Below, piece by piece: positions 27,758 through 35,727 of a stretch of DNA of 64,000 bases. Location: NCBI GenBank assembly GCA_016717005.1, contig JADJUF010000039.1, positions 1 to 64,000 of the forward strand, read 5' to 3'. Every line of letters begins with the position of its first letter. The first letter of the stretch is position 1. The DNA is from Myxococcales bacterium (lineage in GTDB: Bacteria; Myxococcota_A; Polyangia; Haliangiales; Haliangiaceae). The position numbers and the translations under genes were made by a program. A model generated the notes under the pieces. That model saw nothing but the letters and a program-made list of their open reading frames with translations. It searched no databases and was not told the DNA's origin.

Positions 27758-30700
27758 ATGCCTGATCCCGCCGCCCCGCCTCGTGGTTCGGCCACCGCTC
27801 GCCGGCGGCGTCAGGTCGCGTGGACCAAGCGCCTGCGCAAGGTCGGCCTGGCCTGGCAGAACGCGCTCGAGATCATGCGGGCCGGGCGCCTGACCGCCCC
27901 GTACGGCGCGCCGTTCGAGGTCGTCCACCAGACCCCGATCTTCCGCCTGCGCCGCTACGCGTCGCCGTCGCCGTCGAGCGCCGCGCCGCTCTTGCTGGTG
28001 CCGCCGCTGATGGTCGCGTCCGAGGTCTACGACATCGCGCCCGACGTGTCGGCGGTGGCGTTCCTGACCCGGTCGGGCATGGACGTGTGGATGACCGACT
28101 TCGGCGCGCCCGAGCGCGAGGAGGGCGGCATGGACCGCACCCTCGACGATCACGTGCGCGCGGTGTCCGAGGCGATCGACAAGATCCGCGCCGTCACCGG
28201 CCGGGACGTGCACCTCGCCGGCTACTCGCAGGGCGGCATGTTCGCGTACCAGGCCGCGGCGTTCCGGCGCAGCGCCGGCATCGCGTCGATCATCACGTTC
28301 GGCTCGCCGGTCGACGTCCACCGCTCGGTGCCGATCGCCGATCAGATCGTCGAGCAGATCGTCGCCAGCGTGCAGCGGGCGATCGCCGGCCCGCTGGCGC
28401 GGATCGAGGGCCTGCCGGGCGTGCTGACCTCGACCGGCTTCCGGCTCCTGTCGGCGCGCAAGGAGGCGTCGCAGCTGATCGACTTCGTGCGCAAGCTGCA
28501 CGACCGCTCGGCGCTCGAGAAGCGCGAGGCCCGCCGGCTGTTCCTCGGCGGCCAGGGCTTCGTGGCCTGGCCCGGCCCGGCCCTGCGCAAGTTCGTCGAC
28601 GAGATCATCGTCGCCAACCGCATGACCTCCGGCGGCATCGTCATCGACGGGCACTCGGTCTCCCTGGCCGACATCGACTCGCCGATCCTGTACTTCGTCG
28701 GCGACCGCGACGAGATGGGCCGCCCGGCGGCGGTCCGCGGGATCCGCAAGGCCGCGCCCGCGGTCACCGAGCTGTTCGAGGTGATGGTCAAGGCCGGGCA
28801 CTTCGGCCTGGTGGTCGGCTCGACCGCGCTGTCGGTGACGTGGCCGATCGTGGTCGAGTGGGTGCGCTGGCGCGACGGCGCCGGCCCGCAGCCGGCCCGG
28901 ATCGCGCCGCCCCGAGCCCCGGCGGCGGCCTCGACCGGCCACGCCCCCGACGACGATCTCGAGGACGACGACCTCGACGGCGCCCTCGGCGAGGTCCAGT
29001 ACGACCTCGACCTGGCCGGCGACGTCGTCGGCAAGACCGCGCGCGCGCTCTGGGACCGGGTCGGCGACGCCACCGACGATCTGTCCGACTACCTCGACAA
29101 CCTGCGCTGGCAGCTGCCGCGCCTGCACCGCCTGCGCAACCTGCGCGACGACACGGTCGTGTCGATCGGCAAGGCCCTCGCCGATCAGGCCCGCGAGATC
29201 CCCGAGCGCACCTTCTTCCTGTGGCGCGACCGCGCGTTCACCTACGGCGAGGCCAACCGGCGGGTCGACGCGGTCGTGCGCGGGCTCATCCATGCCGGCG
29301 TGCGCCCGGGCCAGCGGGTCGCGGTGATCATGACCGGCCGCCCCAGCTACCTGTCGGTCGTGACCGCGCTGTCGCGCCTGGGCGCGGTCGCGGTGCTGGT
29401 GTCGCCGCGCCTGCCCGAGCCGTCGCTGCGCCGCGCGCTCGACGTCGGCGAGGCCGAGGCGGTGATCGCCGACCCTGACGACGCGCGCGCCGTCGCGGGC
29501 GCGTTCTCGGGCAAGCTGATGGTGCTGGGCGGCGTCCACGAGGCCCGCAGCCTGCCGCCGGGCGTGATCGATCTCGAGGCGATCGATCCCGAGACCGTGC
29601 CGCTGCCGCCGTGGTTCCGCGCCGACCCGGGCCGGGCCCGCGACCTGGCGATGGTGTTCGTCGTCGGCGGGCTCCACGACGCGCCGCGCGCCAACCGCGT
29701 CACCAACCGGCGCTGGGCGTTCTCGGCCCTGGGCGCCGCGGCGACCTGCACGCTCACGAACCGCGACACGGTCTACTGCGCGCTGCCGCTGCACCACCCG
29801 ACCGGCATGCTCGTGGCCGCCGGCAGCGCGCTGGTCGGCGGCGCCCGCCTGGCGCTGGCGTCGCGGTTCGCGCCCGACGTGTTCTGGCAAGAGGTGCGGC
29901 GCTACGGCGTGAGCGTGGTGTTCTACGCTGGCGAGATGGCCCGAGCGCTGGTGCGCGCGCCGTTCACCGTCGGCGAGCGCAACCACCCGGTCCGACTGTT
30001 CGCGGGCTCGGGCATGCGACCCGATCTGTGGCGGCGCCTGACCGAGCGCTTCGGCGCGGTCGGCGTGCTCGAGTTCTACGCGTCGACCGAGGCCTCGGCG
30101 GTGCTGGCCAACGCCGCCGGCGACAAGATCGGCGCGGTCGGCCACCCGCTGCCCGGCAGCCCCGAGCTCGCGATCGCGGCGTACGACTTCGACGCCGACG
30201 ATCTGGTGCGCGGCCCGCGCGGCCGGCTGGTGCGCGCGCCGATCGACGAGCCCGGCATGCTGGTGGCGCGGCTCGACTCGGCGCGCGGCATCGCCGACAT
30301 CGCCCACATCGCCCCGACCCGGCTCATCCACGACGCGTTCGGCCCCGGCGACACCTGGTTCGTCACCGGCGATCTGCTGCGGATCGACGCCGACGGCGAC
30401 TACTGGTTCGTCGATCGCCACGGCGACGTGATCCGCACCGCCAGCGGCCCGGTGCCCAGCCGCCAGATCGAGGACGCGCTCCACCAGCAGGACGCGGTGA
30501 CCGCGTGCGTGGCGGTGGCGATCGCCGATCCGGCGACGCCGGACAAGGAGGTGCCGGCGGCCGCGTTCGCGCTCGAGCCGACCGCCACCCTCGATCTCGA
30601 CGCGCTCGCCCGCGCGGTCGTGACCTTGCCGGCCCACGCCCGACCGACCCGCGTCCGCCGGGTCGGCAGCATCCCGCAGACCGACGGCTACCGCCCGCTC

Positions 30701-30790
30701 AAGCAGCCGCTGCGCGAGCTCGGCTTCGCCGACGGGCCCGACGTCTACGCCTGGGACCCGTCGACCAACGCGTTCCGCCCGACGGCCTGA
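27758..30790 (+). CDS. Fusion of PhaC-like alpha/beta hydrolase and acyl-CoA synthetase
   Basis: 1010 residues in two parts. Residues 50-390 are an alpha/beta hydrolase of the PHA-synthase type, with nucleophile motif GYSQGG (Ser 157 where PhaC has Cys), a VGDRDEMG acid strand and AGHFGLVVG for the His. An acidic linker (DDDLEDDDLDGALGE) leads to an ANL-type adenylate-forming domain from about 470 (ERTFFLWRDRAFTYGEANRRV, A8-like GDLLRIDADGDYWFVDRHGD near 871, and a C-terminal GYRPLKQPLREL with the Lys). The A3 phosphate-binding motif, normally YTSGTTGLPKG, reads FVVGGLHDAPRANRV. The same two-domain order is known in Mycobacterium tuberculosis Rv1683, linked to storage-lipid metabolism. It may transfer or hydrolyse fatty acyl groups on lipid inclusions. 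Start at the first ATG before the hydrolase. Confidence 0.85.
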   Translation: MPDPAAPPRGSATARRRRQVAWTKRLRKVGLAWQNALEIMRAGRLTAPYGAPFEVVHQTPIFRLRRYASPSPSSAAPLLLVPPLMVASEVYDIAPDVSAVAFLTRSGMDVWMTDFGAPEREEGGMDRTLDDHVRAVSEAIDKIRAVTGRDVHLAGYSQGGMFAYQAAAFRRSAGIASIITFGSPVDVHRSVPIADQIVEQIVASVQRAIAGPLARIEGLPGVLTSTGFRLLSARKEASQLIDFVRKLHDRSALEKREARRLFLGGQGFVAWPGPALRKFVDEIIVANRMTSGGIVIDGHSVSLADIDSPILYFVGDRDEMGRPAAVRGIRKAAPAVTELFEVMVKAGHFGLVVGSTALSVTWPIVVEWVRWRDGAGPQPARIAPPRAPAAASTGHAPDDDLEDDDLDGALGEVQYDLDLAGDVVGKTARALWDRVGDATDDLSDYLDNLRWQLPRLHRLRNLRDDTVVSIGKALADQAREIPERTFFLWRDRAFTYGEANRRVDAVVRGLIHAGVRPGQRVAVIMTGRPSYLSVVTALSRLGAVAVLVSPRLPEPSLRRALDVGEAEAVIADPDDARAVAGAFSGKLMVLGGVHEARSLPPGVIDLEAIDPETVPLPPWFRADPGRARDLAMVFVVGGLHDAPRANRVTNRRWAFSALGAAATCTLTNRDTVYCALPLHHPTGMLVAAGSALVGGARLALASRFAPDVFWQEVRRYGVSVVFYAGEMARALVRAPFTVGERNHPVRLFAGSGMRPDLWRRLTERFGAVGVLEFYASTEASAVLANAAGDKIGAVGHPLPGSPELAIAAYDFDADDLVRGPRGRLVRAPIDEPGMLVARLDSARGIADIAHIAPTRLIHDAFGPGDTWFVTGDLLRIDADGDYWFVDRHGDVIRTASGPVPSRQIEDALHQQDAVTACVAVAIADPATPDKEVPAAAFALEPTATLDLDALARAVVTLPAHARPTRVRRVGSIPQTDGYRPLKQPLRELGFADGPDVYAWDPSTNAFRPTA

Positions 30791-31067
30791 GCGCCGCGCG
30801 CCACCTCGCGCGCCACCTCGCGCGCCACCTCGCGAAAGCTGCCGCGCGCGTCACGCTGGCATCACCGCGCGAAGCAGCCGCGCGAATCACCTCGCGTCAC
30901 CGCGCGAATCAGCCGCACGCGTCACCCTGCCTCACCACGCGTCGCGTCGCGTCGCCGTGCGTCACGGCCCCGCGAATCGGCCGCGCGAATCGGCCGCGCG
31001 AATCGGCCGCGCGATTCGGCCGCGCGGATGAGCCCCGGCGTCGGGTCGATCGGCCGCAGGCGCGTCG
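30791..31067. repeat. Intergenic region with short tandem repeats
   Basis: No gene. It starts with three copies of the 12-base unit CGCGCCACCTCG (about 30797-30832) and later holds four copies of a 13-base unit CGCGAATCGGCCG or near variants (about 30970-31025), plus a looser CGCGAATC motif. The units share the CGCG edge. Confidence 0.6.
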
Positions 31068-31070
31068 CGC

Positions 31071-31099
31071 TTGACAGCGGCCGCGGCCAGGGCTAGAAC
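31071..31099 (+). promoter_or_regulatory. Sigma-70-type promoter of the TetR-efflux operon
   Basis: TTGACA at 31071-31076, a 17-base spacer and TAGAAC at 31094-31099. The TetR gene starts 34 bases downstream. Confidence 0.65.
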
Positions 31100-31111
31100 C
31101 AACCAGACGGA

Positions 31112-31127
31112 TAAACCATTTGGTTAA
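31112..31127 (+). promoter_or_regulatory. Inverted repeat, likely TetR operator
   Basis: The palindrome AACCA-TT-TGGTT (31114-31125) lies between the -10 and the TetR start codon, where a repressor would block transcription. A related AACCAACC sits just upstream (31097-31104). Binding by the adjacent TetR protein is inferred from position and symmetry. Confidence 0.5.
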
Positions 31128-31132
31128 CACCC

Positions 31133-31753
31133 ATGACCGACGACAAGCTCGACACCAAGCAGAAGATCCTGGCGGCCGCCGAGGCCGAGTTCTTGGTCCA
31201 CGGCCACGCCGGCTCGCGGATGCAAGCCATCGCCGACCGCGCCGAGATCAACAAGGCGATGCTGCACTACCACTTCCGCAGCAAGGACGAGCTGTTCGCG
31301 CAGGTGTTCCGGGACAAGGCCGGGCTCTTGTTCCCGAAGATCCAGGCCAGCTTCCGCGACCGCACCGACCTGATCGCGTTCACCTGCACGTTCGTCGACC
31401 TCTACGTCGCCCACCTGATCGAGCACCCGTTCCTGCCGTTCTACCTGCTGCAGGTGTCGGCCACCCACAGCGACCTGCTCAAGCAGGTCGCCCGCGACTT
31501 CCCGCAGCGCTTCGCGGCGGCGTTCCGGGCCGCGGCCCGGGCCGGGCAGGTGCGCGAGCACGACCCGATCCAGTTCATCACGTCGCTGATCGGGATGTGC
31601 GTGATGCCGTTCGTCGGCCGGCACCTGTTCAAGCACCTGTTCGAGCTCGACGAGCCCGCCTACCAGGCCTTCTTGCGCCGCCGCGCCGACGAGCTCAAGC
31701 GGTACGTGGTGCTGCTGCTGACGCCCGGGCCCGGGCCGACCGAGGAGCGCTGA
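31133..31753 (+). CDS. TetR-family transcriptional repressor
   Basis: 206 residues. The N-terminal helix-turn-helix is typical: TKQKILAAAEAEFLVHGHAGSRMQAIADRAEINKAMLHYHFRSKDELF, with the recognition helix in KAMLHYHF (about 42-49). The C-terminal ligand domain is variable, as usual. It is the first gene of a seven-gene operon that encodes an efflux pump, and an inverted repeat sits just before its start, so it probably represses itself and the pump until a ligand is bound. The gene order (TetR, HlyD, ABC ATPases, two ABC-2 permeases) is the same as E. coli cecR-ybhGFSR. The next gene starts one base after its stop. Confidence 0.85.
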   Translation: MTDDKLDTKQKILAAAEAEFLVHGHAGSRMQAIADRAEINKAMLHYHFRSKDELFAQVFRDKAGLLFPKIQASFRDRTDLIAFTCTFVDLYVAHLIEHPFLPFYLLQVSATHSDLLKQVARDFPQRFAAAFRAAARAGQVREHDPIQFITSLIGMCVMPFVGRHLFKHLFELDEPAYQAFLRRRADELKRYVVLLLTPGPGPTEER

Positions 31754-31754
31754 C

Positions 31755-33047
31755 ATGCGTCGAGTCCCTGCGATCTTGCTCATCGCGCTGTGCGTGCCGC
31801 TGCCGGCGGCGCCGGCCCGCGCCGACGACGGCCCGCCGATCACGCTGACCGCGCTGCTCGACGCCGGGCGCCGCTCGCACCCGACGCTCGCGAAGGAGCC
31901 GCTGATCGCCCGTGCCCGCGCGATCTCGCAGGCGCAGCTCGACCAGGCCTACCTGCCGCGGCTCACCCTCGCCGGCCAGGCGACCTGGCAGTCCGAGGTC
32001 ACGGCCATCGCGATCCCGCTGCCGGGCGTCACGATCACCCCGCCGGCCAAGGATCAGTACAAGGTCACGCTCGAGCTCGCGCAGAGCCTGTGGGACGGCG
32101 GCGTCGTCGCGGGCCAGCAGCGGGTCGCGGCCCGCCGCGCCGACGTCGAGACGGCCAAGGTCGAGCTCGAGTGGTACCAGGTGCGCGAGCGCATCCTGCA
32201 GCTCTACTACGCCGGCGTCGTGCAGCAGGAGCTGGCCCACCAGGCCGAGACGCTGGCCGATCACCTGGCCACCGTGCACAGCAAGGCCGAGGCCGCGCGC
32301 GCGTCCGGCGTGGTGATCGAGCGCGACGTCTTGCTGGTGGAGGCGCGCCAGCTCGAGGCGCTGCAGGCCGCGGCCGACGCCGCCGCGGGCCTCGACGCGA
32401 CCCGTCGCGGCCTGGCCGAGCTGACCGGCGCGCCGTTGACCGGCCGCTTCGAGGTCGCCGACCGGTGCGACGCCGCCCCGCCGGGCGACGCCGCCGCGCT
32501 GCACCGCCCCGAGCTCGCGGTGCTGACCGCGCAGCAGCGCCTCTTGACCGCGCAGGACGACGCCGAGGCCGCCACCGATCACCCCCGCGTCGCCGCGTTC
32601 GCGACCGGCGGCTACGGGCGCCCGGGGCTCAACGCCCTCGACGACGAGTTCGGCTTCTTCGCCATCGGCGGCGTCCAGGTCACCGTGCCGTTGACCTACC
32701 TGTACGCCGGCACCCGCCGCAAGGCGCGGCGGCAGCTCGCGGTGCAGCAGGCGCTCCTGGCGCGGTCGCGCGACGCGGTCGTCACCCAGGTCAACGTGCA
32801 GCTCGCGACCCAGCGGGCCGAGCTGACCCGGCTCGACGCCGCGCTCGTGATCGACGCGCAGCTCGTCGACGTGCGCGCCCGGGCCCGGGCCTACACCGAG
32901 ACCCAGCTGGCGCTGGGCACCGCGACGATGACCGACCTCGTCAACGACCTCACCCAGGAAGACCTGGCCCGCAGCAAGCGGGTCGTGCACCAGGCCCAGC
33001 GCAGCCTCGCCTGCCACCAGCTCGCATTCATCGTAGGTGACCTATGA
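31755..33047 (+). CDS. TolC-family outer-membrane efflux protein
   Basis: 430 residues with a signal peptide (RRVPAILLIALCVPLPAAPARADD). The mature part has the two-copy coiled-coil layout of outer-membrane efflux proteins: LLDAGRRSHPTLAKEPLIARARA, YLPRLTLAGQATW, then long helices RVAARRADVETAKVELEWYQVRERIL and, in the second half, LRRKARRQLAVQQALLARSRDAVV-like segments and AYTETQLALGTATMTDLVNDLTQ. It would form the outer-membrane channel of a tripartite pump with the adaptor and ABC transporter encoded next. It begins immediately after the TetR stop and overlaps the adaptor start by 4 bases. Confidence 0.85.
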   Translation: MRRVPAILLIALCVPLPAAPARADDGPPITLTALLDAGRRSHPTLAKEPLIARARAISQAQLDQAYLPRLTLAGQATWQSEVTAIAIPLPGVTITPPAKDQYKVTLELAQSLWDGGVVAGQQRVAARRADVETAKVELEWYQVRERILQLYYAGVVQQELAHQAETLADHLATVHSKAEAARASGVVIERDVLLVEARQLEALQAAADAAAGLDATRRGLAELTGAPLTGRFEVADRCDAAPPGDAAALHRPELAVLTAQQRLLTAQDDAEAATDHPRVAAFATGGYGRPGLNALDDEFGFFAIGGVQVTVPLTYLYAGTRRKARRQLAVQQALLARSRDAVVTQVNVQLATQRAELTRLDAALVIDAQLVDVRARARAYTETQLALGTATMTDLVNDLTQEDLARSKRVVHQAQRSLACHQLAFIVGDL

Positions 33048-34048
33048 TCGACCCGAAGCTCCGCCGCGCCGACCGCGCGGCCCTGGCCGTCGCCGCCGCG
33101 CTCGTCAGCCTGGTGGCCGCGTGCCGCGACCAGGGCCACCCCCACGACGCCAGCGGCGTGTTCGAGGCGCGCGAGACCATCATCGCCGCCGAGGTCGCCG
33201 GCCAGCTCCTGCAGATGCCGATCGAGGAGGGCCAGGAGCTCGCGGCCCAGGCCATCGCCGCCGAGATCGACTGCAGCCAGCTCGAGCTGCAGAAGGCCCA
33301 GCTGCGCGCGACCGACGCCGCGATCACCGAGCGGACCACCGAGGCCAAGCCCCAGCTCGACGTGCTGCGCGAGCAGCAGAAGGCCAGCGAGGCGCAGCTC
33401 GCGGTCCAGCAGGAGCAGGTGCGGGTCCTCGAGCGCGAGCGCGCGCGGTTCGCCGAGCTGGTCGCGGCCCAGGCCGCGCCGGCCAAGCAGCTCGCCGACC
33501 TCGAGGGGCAGCTCGCGATCCTCAAGCGCCAGCTGGCGTCGACCTCGAGCCAGATCGCGATCATCCGGCAGCAGCGGACCTCGTACGCCGCGCAGATCGA
33601 CACGCAGAACCGGGCCTCGCAGAGCGAGCGCGAGCCGGCCCAGGCGCGGATCGCCCAGATCGAGCAGCAGATCAGCAAGTGCACGGTGGTCAACCCGGTC
33701 GCCGGCACGGTGCTGACCAAGTACGCCGAGCGGTACGAGTTCGCGACCCCGGGCAAGCCGCTGTACAAGATCGCCGACCTCACCAACATCGTCCTGCGCG
33801 CCTACATCACCGGCGATCAGCTCGGCCGCGTGAAGCTCAACCAGCCGGTGCGGGTCTTCATCGACGCCGGCCCCGGCGCCTTCCGCGAGCTGCCCGGCAC
33901 GCTCATCTGGGTCGCGGACAAGGCCGAGTTCACGCCCAAGACCATCCAGACCAAGAGCGAGCGCTCGAACCTCGTCTACGCCGTCAAGATCCGCGTCGCC
34001 AACGACGGCACGCTCAAGATCGGGATGTACGGCGAGGTGGTGTTCTGA
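33044..34048 (+). CDS. HlyD/YbhG-type periplasmic adaptor lipoprotein
   Basis: 334 residues. A lipoprotein signal ends LVAAC (Cys 27). The barrel-sandwich starts with SGVFEARETIIAAEVAGQLLQMPIEEGQEL; a long coiled coil follows (QLELQKAQLRAT through RIAQIEQQI), then the second lipoyl half (KCTVVNPVAGTVLTKYAERYEFATPGKPLYKIADL) and a beta-barrel (VLRAYITGDQLGRVKLNQPVRVFID). This matches YbhG-type membrane-fusion proteins, which link an inner-membrane ABC exporter to a TolC channel. GTVL and KIADL are typical for the family. The ATG overlaps the TolC stop (ATGA), and the ATPase gene starts one base after its own stop. Confidence 0.85.
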   Translation: MIDPKLRRADRAALAVAAALVSLVAACRDQGHPHDASGVFEARETIIAAEVAGQLLQMPIEEGQELAAQAIAAEIDCSQLELQKAQLRATDAAITERTTEAKPQLDVLREQQKASEAQLAVQQEQVRVLERERARFAELVAAQAAPAKQLADLEGQLAILKRQLASTSSQIAIIRQQRTSYAAQIDTQNRASQSEREPAQARIAQIEQQISKCTVVNPVAGTVLTKYAERYEFATPGKPLYKIADLTNIVLRAYITGDQLGRVKLNQPVRVFIDAGPGAFRELPGTLIWVADKAEFTPKTIQTKSERSNLVYAVKIRVANDGTLKIGMYGEVVF

Positions 34049-34049
34049 C

Positions 34050-34991
34050 ATGAGCGCGCCCGCGGCCTCGGTGATCGTCGACGGCGTCAGCAAGAGCTAC
34101 GCCGCGGGCAAGGTGCCGGCGGTCGTCGACCTGTCGTTCACCGTCGCCCGCGGCGAGCTGTTCGGGCTGATCGGCCCCGACGGCGCCGGCAAGACCACGC
34201 TCCTGCGCATCCTGACCACGCTCGTGCTCGCCGATCGCGGCACCGCCTCGGTCGAGGGCCACGACGTCGTGCGCGACTTCAAGGCGATCCGCCGGATCGT
34301 CGGGTATATGCCCGGCCGGTTCTCGCTGTACCAGGACCTGTCGGTCGCCGAGAACCTGGCGTTCTTCGCGACCGTCTTCGGCACCACGGTCGACGCCAAC
34401 TACCACCTGATCGCCGACATCTACACCCAGCTCGAGCCGTTCAAGACGCGCCTCGCCGGCAAGCTCTCGGGCGGCATGAAGCAGAAGCTGGCGCTGTGCT
34501 GCGCGCTCATCCACGAGCCCAAGGTGCTGTTCCTCGACGAGCCGACCACCGGCGTCGACCCGGTGTCGCGCAAGGAGTTCTGGGACATGCTCGGCCGGCT
34601 CCGCGACCGGGGCATCACGATCGTCGTGTCGACGCCGTACATGGACGAGGCCGCGCGCTGCGACCGGATCGCGCTGGTCCAGCACGGCGAGATCATCGCG
34701 CTCGACACGCTCGCCGCGCTCCTCGCCGGCCACGCCGTCGCGACCTACGCGGTCCGCGGGCCCCAGCCGTTCCGGCTGCTGCAGGACCTGCGCGCCTACG
34801 CCCGGACCGAGTACTGCTACGCGTTCGGCCAGGAGCAGCACCTCGTGCTCACCGCCGCCGACGTCGCCGGCGTCGACGGCGTCCGCGCGCACCTGCGCGC
34901 GGCCGGGCACGGCGAGGTCTCGATCCGGCCGATCGCGCCCAACATCGAGGACGTCTTCATCCACCTGACCCACGAGCGGGCCCATGCCTGA
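34050..34991 (+). CDS. ABC transporter ATP-binding protein 1 (YbhF N-half type)
   Basis: 313 residues. Walker A GPDGAGKTTLL (about 40-50), signature LSGGMKQK (about 140), Walker B VLFLDEPTTGVDP and switch region TIVVSTPYMDEAARCDRIAL. The C-terminal 80 residues form an extension ending NIEDVFIHLTHERAHA, the usual tail of ABC-2 exporter ATPases. It hydrolyses ATP to drive export by the two permeases downstream. In E. coli YbhF both ATPases are one protein; here they are separate genes overlapping by 8 bases. TATATG at about 34305 and other weak codons are unremarkable. Confidence 0.9.
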   Translation: MSAPAASVIVDGVSKSYAAGKVPAVVDLSFTVARGELFGLIGPDGAGKTTLLRILTTLVLADRGTASVEGHDVVRDFKAIRRIVGYMPGRFSLYQDLSVAENLAFFATVFGTTVDANYHLIADIYTQLEPFKTRLAGKLSGGMKQKLALCCALIHEPKVLFLDEPTTGVDPVSRKEFWDMLGRLRDRGITIVVSTPYMDEAARCDRIALVQHGEIIALDTLAALLAGHAVATYAVRGPQPFRLLQDLRAYARTEYCYAFGQEQHLVLTAADVAGVDGVRAHLRAAGHGEVSIRPIAPNIEDVFIHLTHERAHA

Positions 34992-35727
34992 GCACGCGAT
35001 CGAGGCCGTCGACCTGACCCGCCGCTTCGGCGCGTTCACCGCCGTCGACGCGATCAACCTGACGGTCGCGCCCGGCGAGATCTTCGGCTTCCTCGGCGCC
35101 AACGGCGCCGGCAAGACCACCGCGATGCGGATCTTCTGCGGCCTGCTCGAGCCGACCTCGGGCCGCGCCACGGTCGCGGGCTTCGACGCGATGACCCAGG
35201 CCGAGCAGATCAAGCAGCGGATCGGCTACATGAGCCAGAAGTTCTCGCTCTACGGCAAGCTGACCGTCCGCCAGAACATCCGCTTCTTCGCGGGCATCTA
35301 CGGCCTGTCGCGGGCCCAGGTCCGGGCCAAGACCGCCGAGATCGTCGCGCGCCTCGACCTCGGCGCCGCCGCCGACACCCAGGTCGACGCGCTGCCGCTG
35401 GGCTGGAAGCAGCGCATCAGCTTCGCGGTCGCGACGGTCCACGAGCCCAAGGTGGTGTTCCTCGACGAGCCCACCGGCGGCGTCGACCCGATCGTCCGCC
35501 GGCAGTTCTGGGATCTGATCTACGAGCAGGCGTCGCGCGGCATGACCGTGTTCGTCACGACCCACTACATGGACGAGGCCGAGTACTGCGACCGGGTCTC
35601 GATCATGGTCGACGGCGCGATCGCGGCGATCGGCACGCCGGCCGAGCTCTACGCCCAGCACGGCGCGACCTCGATCGAGGCGGTGTTCGTGGCCCTGGCC
35701 CGGAGGGCGACCCGCCATGGCGACTGA
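34984..35727 (+). CDS. ABC transporter ATP-binding protein 2 (YbhF C-half type)
   Basis: 247 residues. Walker A GANGAGKTTAM, Walker B VVFLDEPTGGVDP, and the H-loop FVTTHYMDEAEYCDRVS are intact. The signature motif is LPLGWKQR rather than LSGGQ, as is usual in the second ATPase of this transporter class, so the two ATPases probably work as an asymmetric heterodimer. There is no long C-terminal extension; it ends SIEAVFVALARRATRHGD. It overlaps the previous gene by 8 bases and the next by 11, showing tight translational coupling. Confidence 0.9.
   Translation: MPEHAIEAVDLTRRFGAFTAVDAINLTVAPGEIFGFLGANGAGKTTAMRIFCGLLEPTSGRATVAGFDAMTQAEQIKQRIGYMSQKFSLYGKLTVRQNIRFFAGIYGLSRAQVRAKTAEIVARLDLGAAADTQVDALPLGWKQRISFAVATVHEPKVVFLDEPTGGVDPIVRRQFWDLIYEQASRGMTVFVTTHYMDEAEYCDRVSIMVDGAIAAIGTPAELYAQHGATSIEAVFVALARRATRHGD

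Noticed and set aside
27479..30637. Minus-strand open frame of 1052 codons under the acyl-CoA synthetase fusion
   Set aside because: Antisense shadow of a well-supported gene; low-complexity His/Arg/Asp-rich product.
30791..31067. CRISPR-like array
   Set aside because: The units are short (12-13 bases), directly adjacent, and without unique spacers of uniform length; there are no cas genes.
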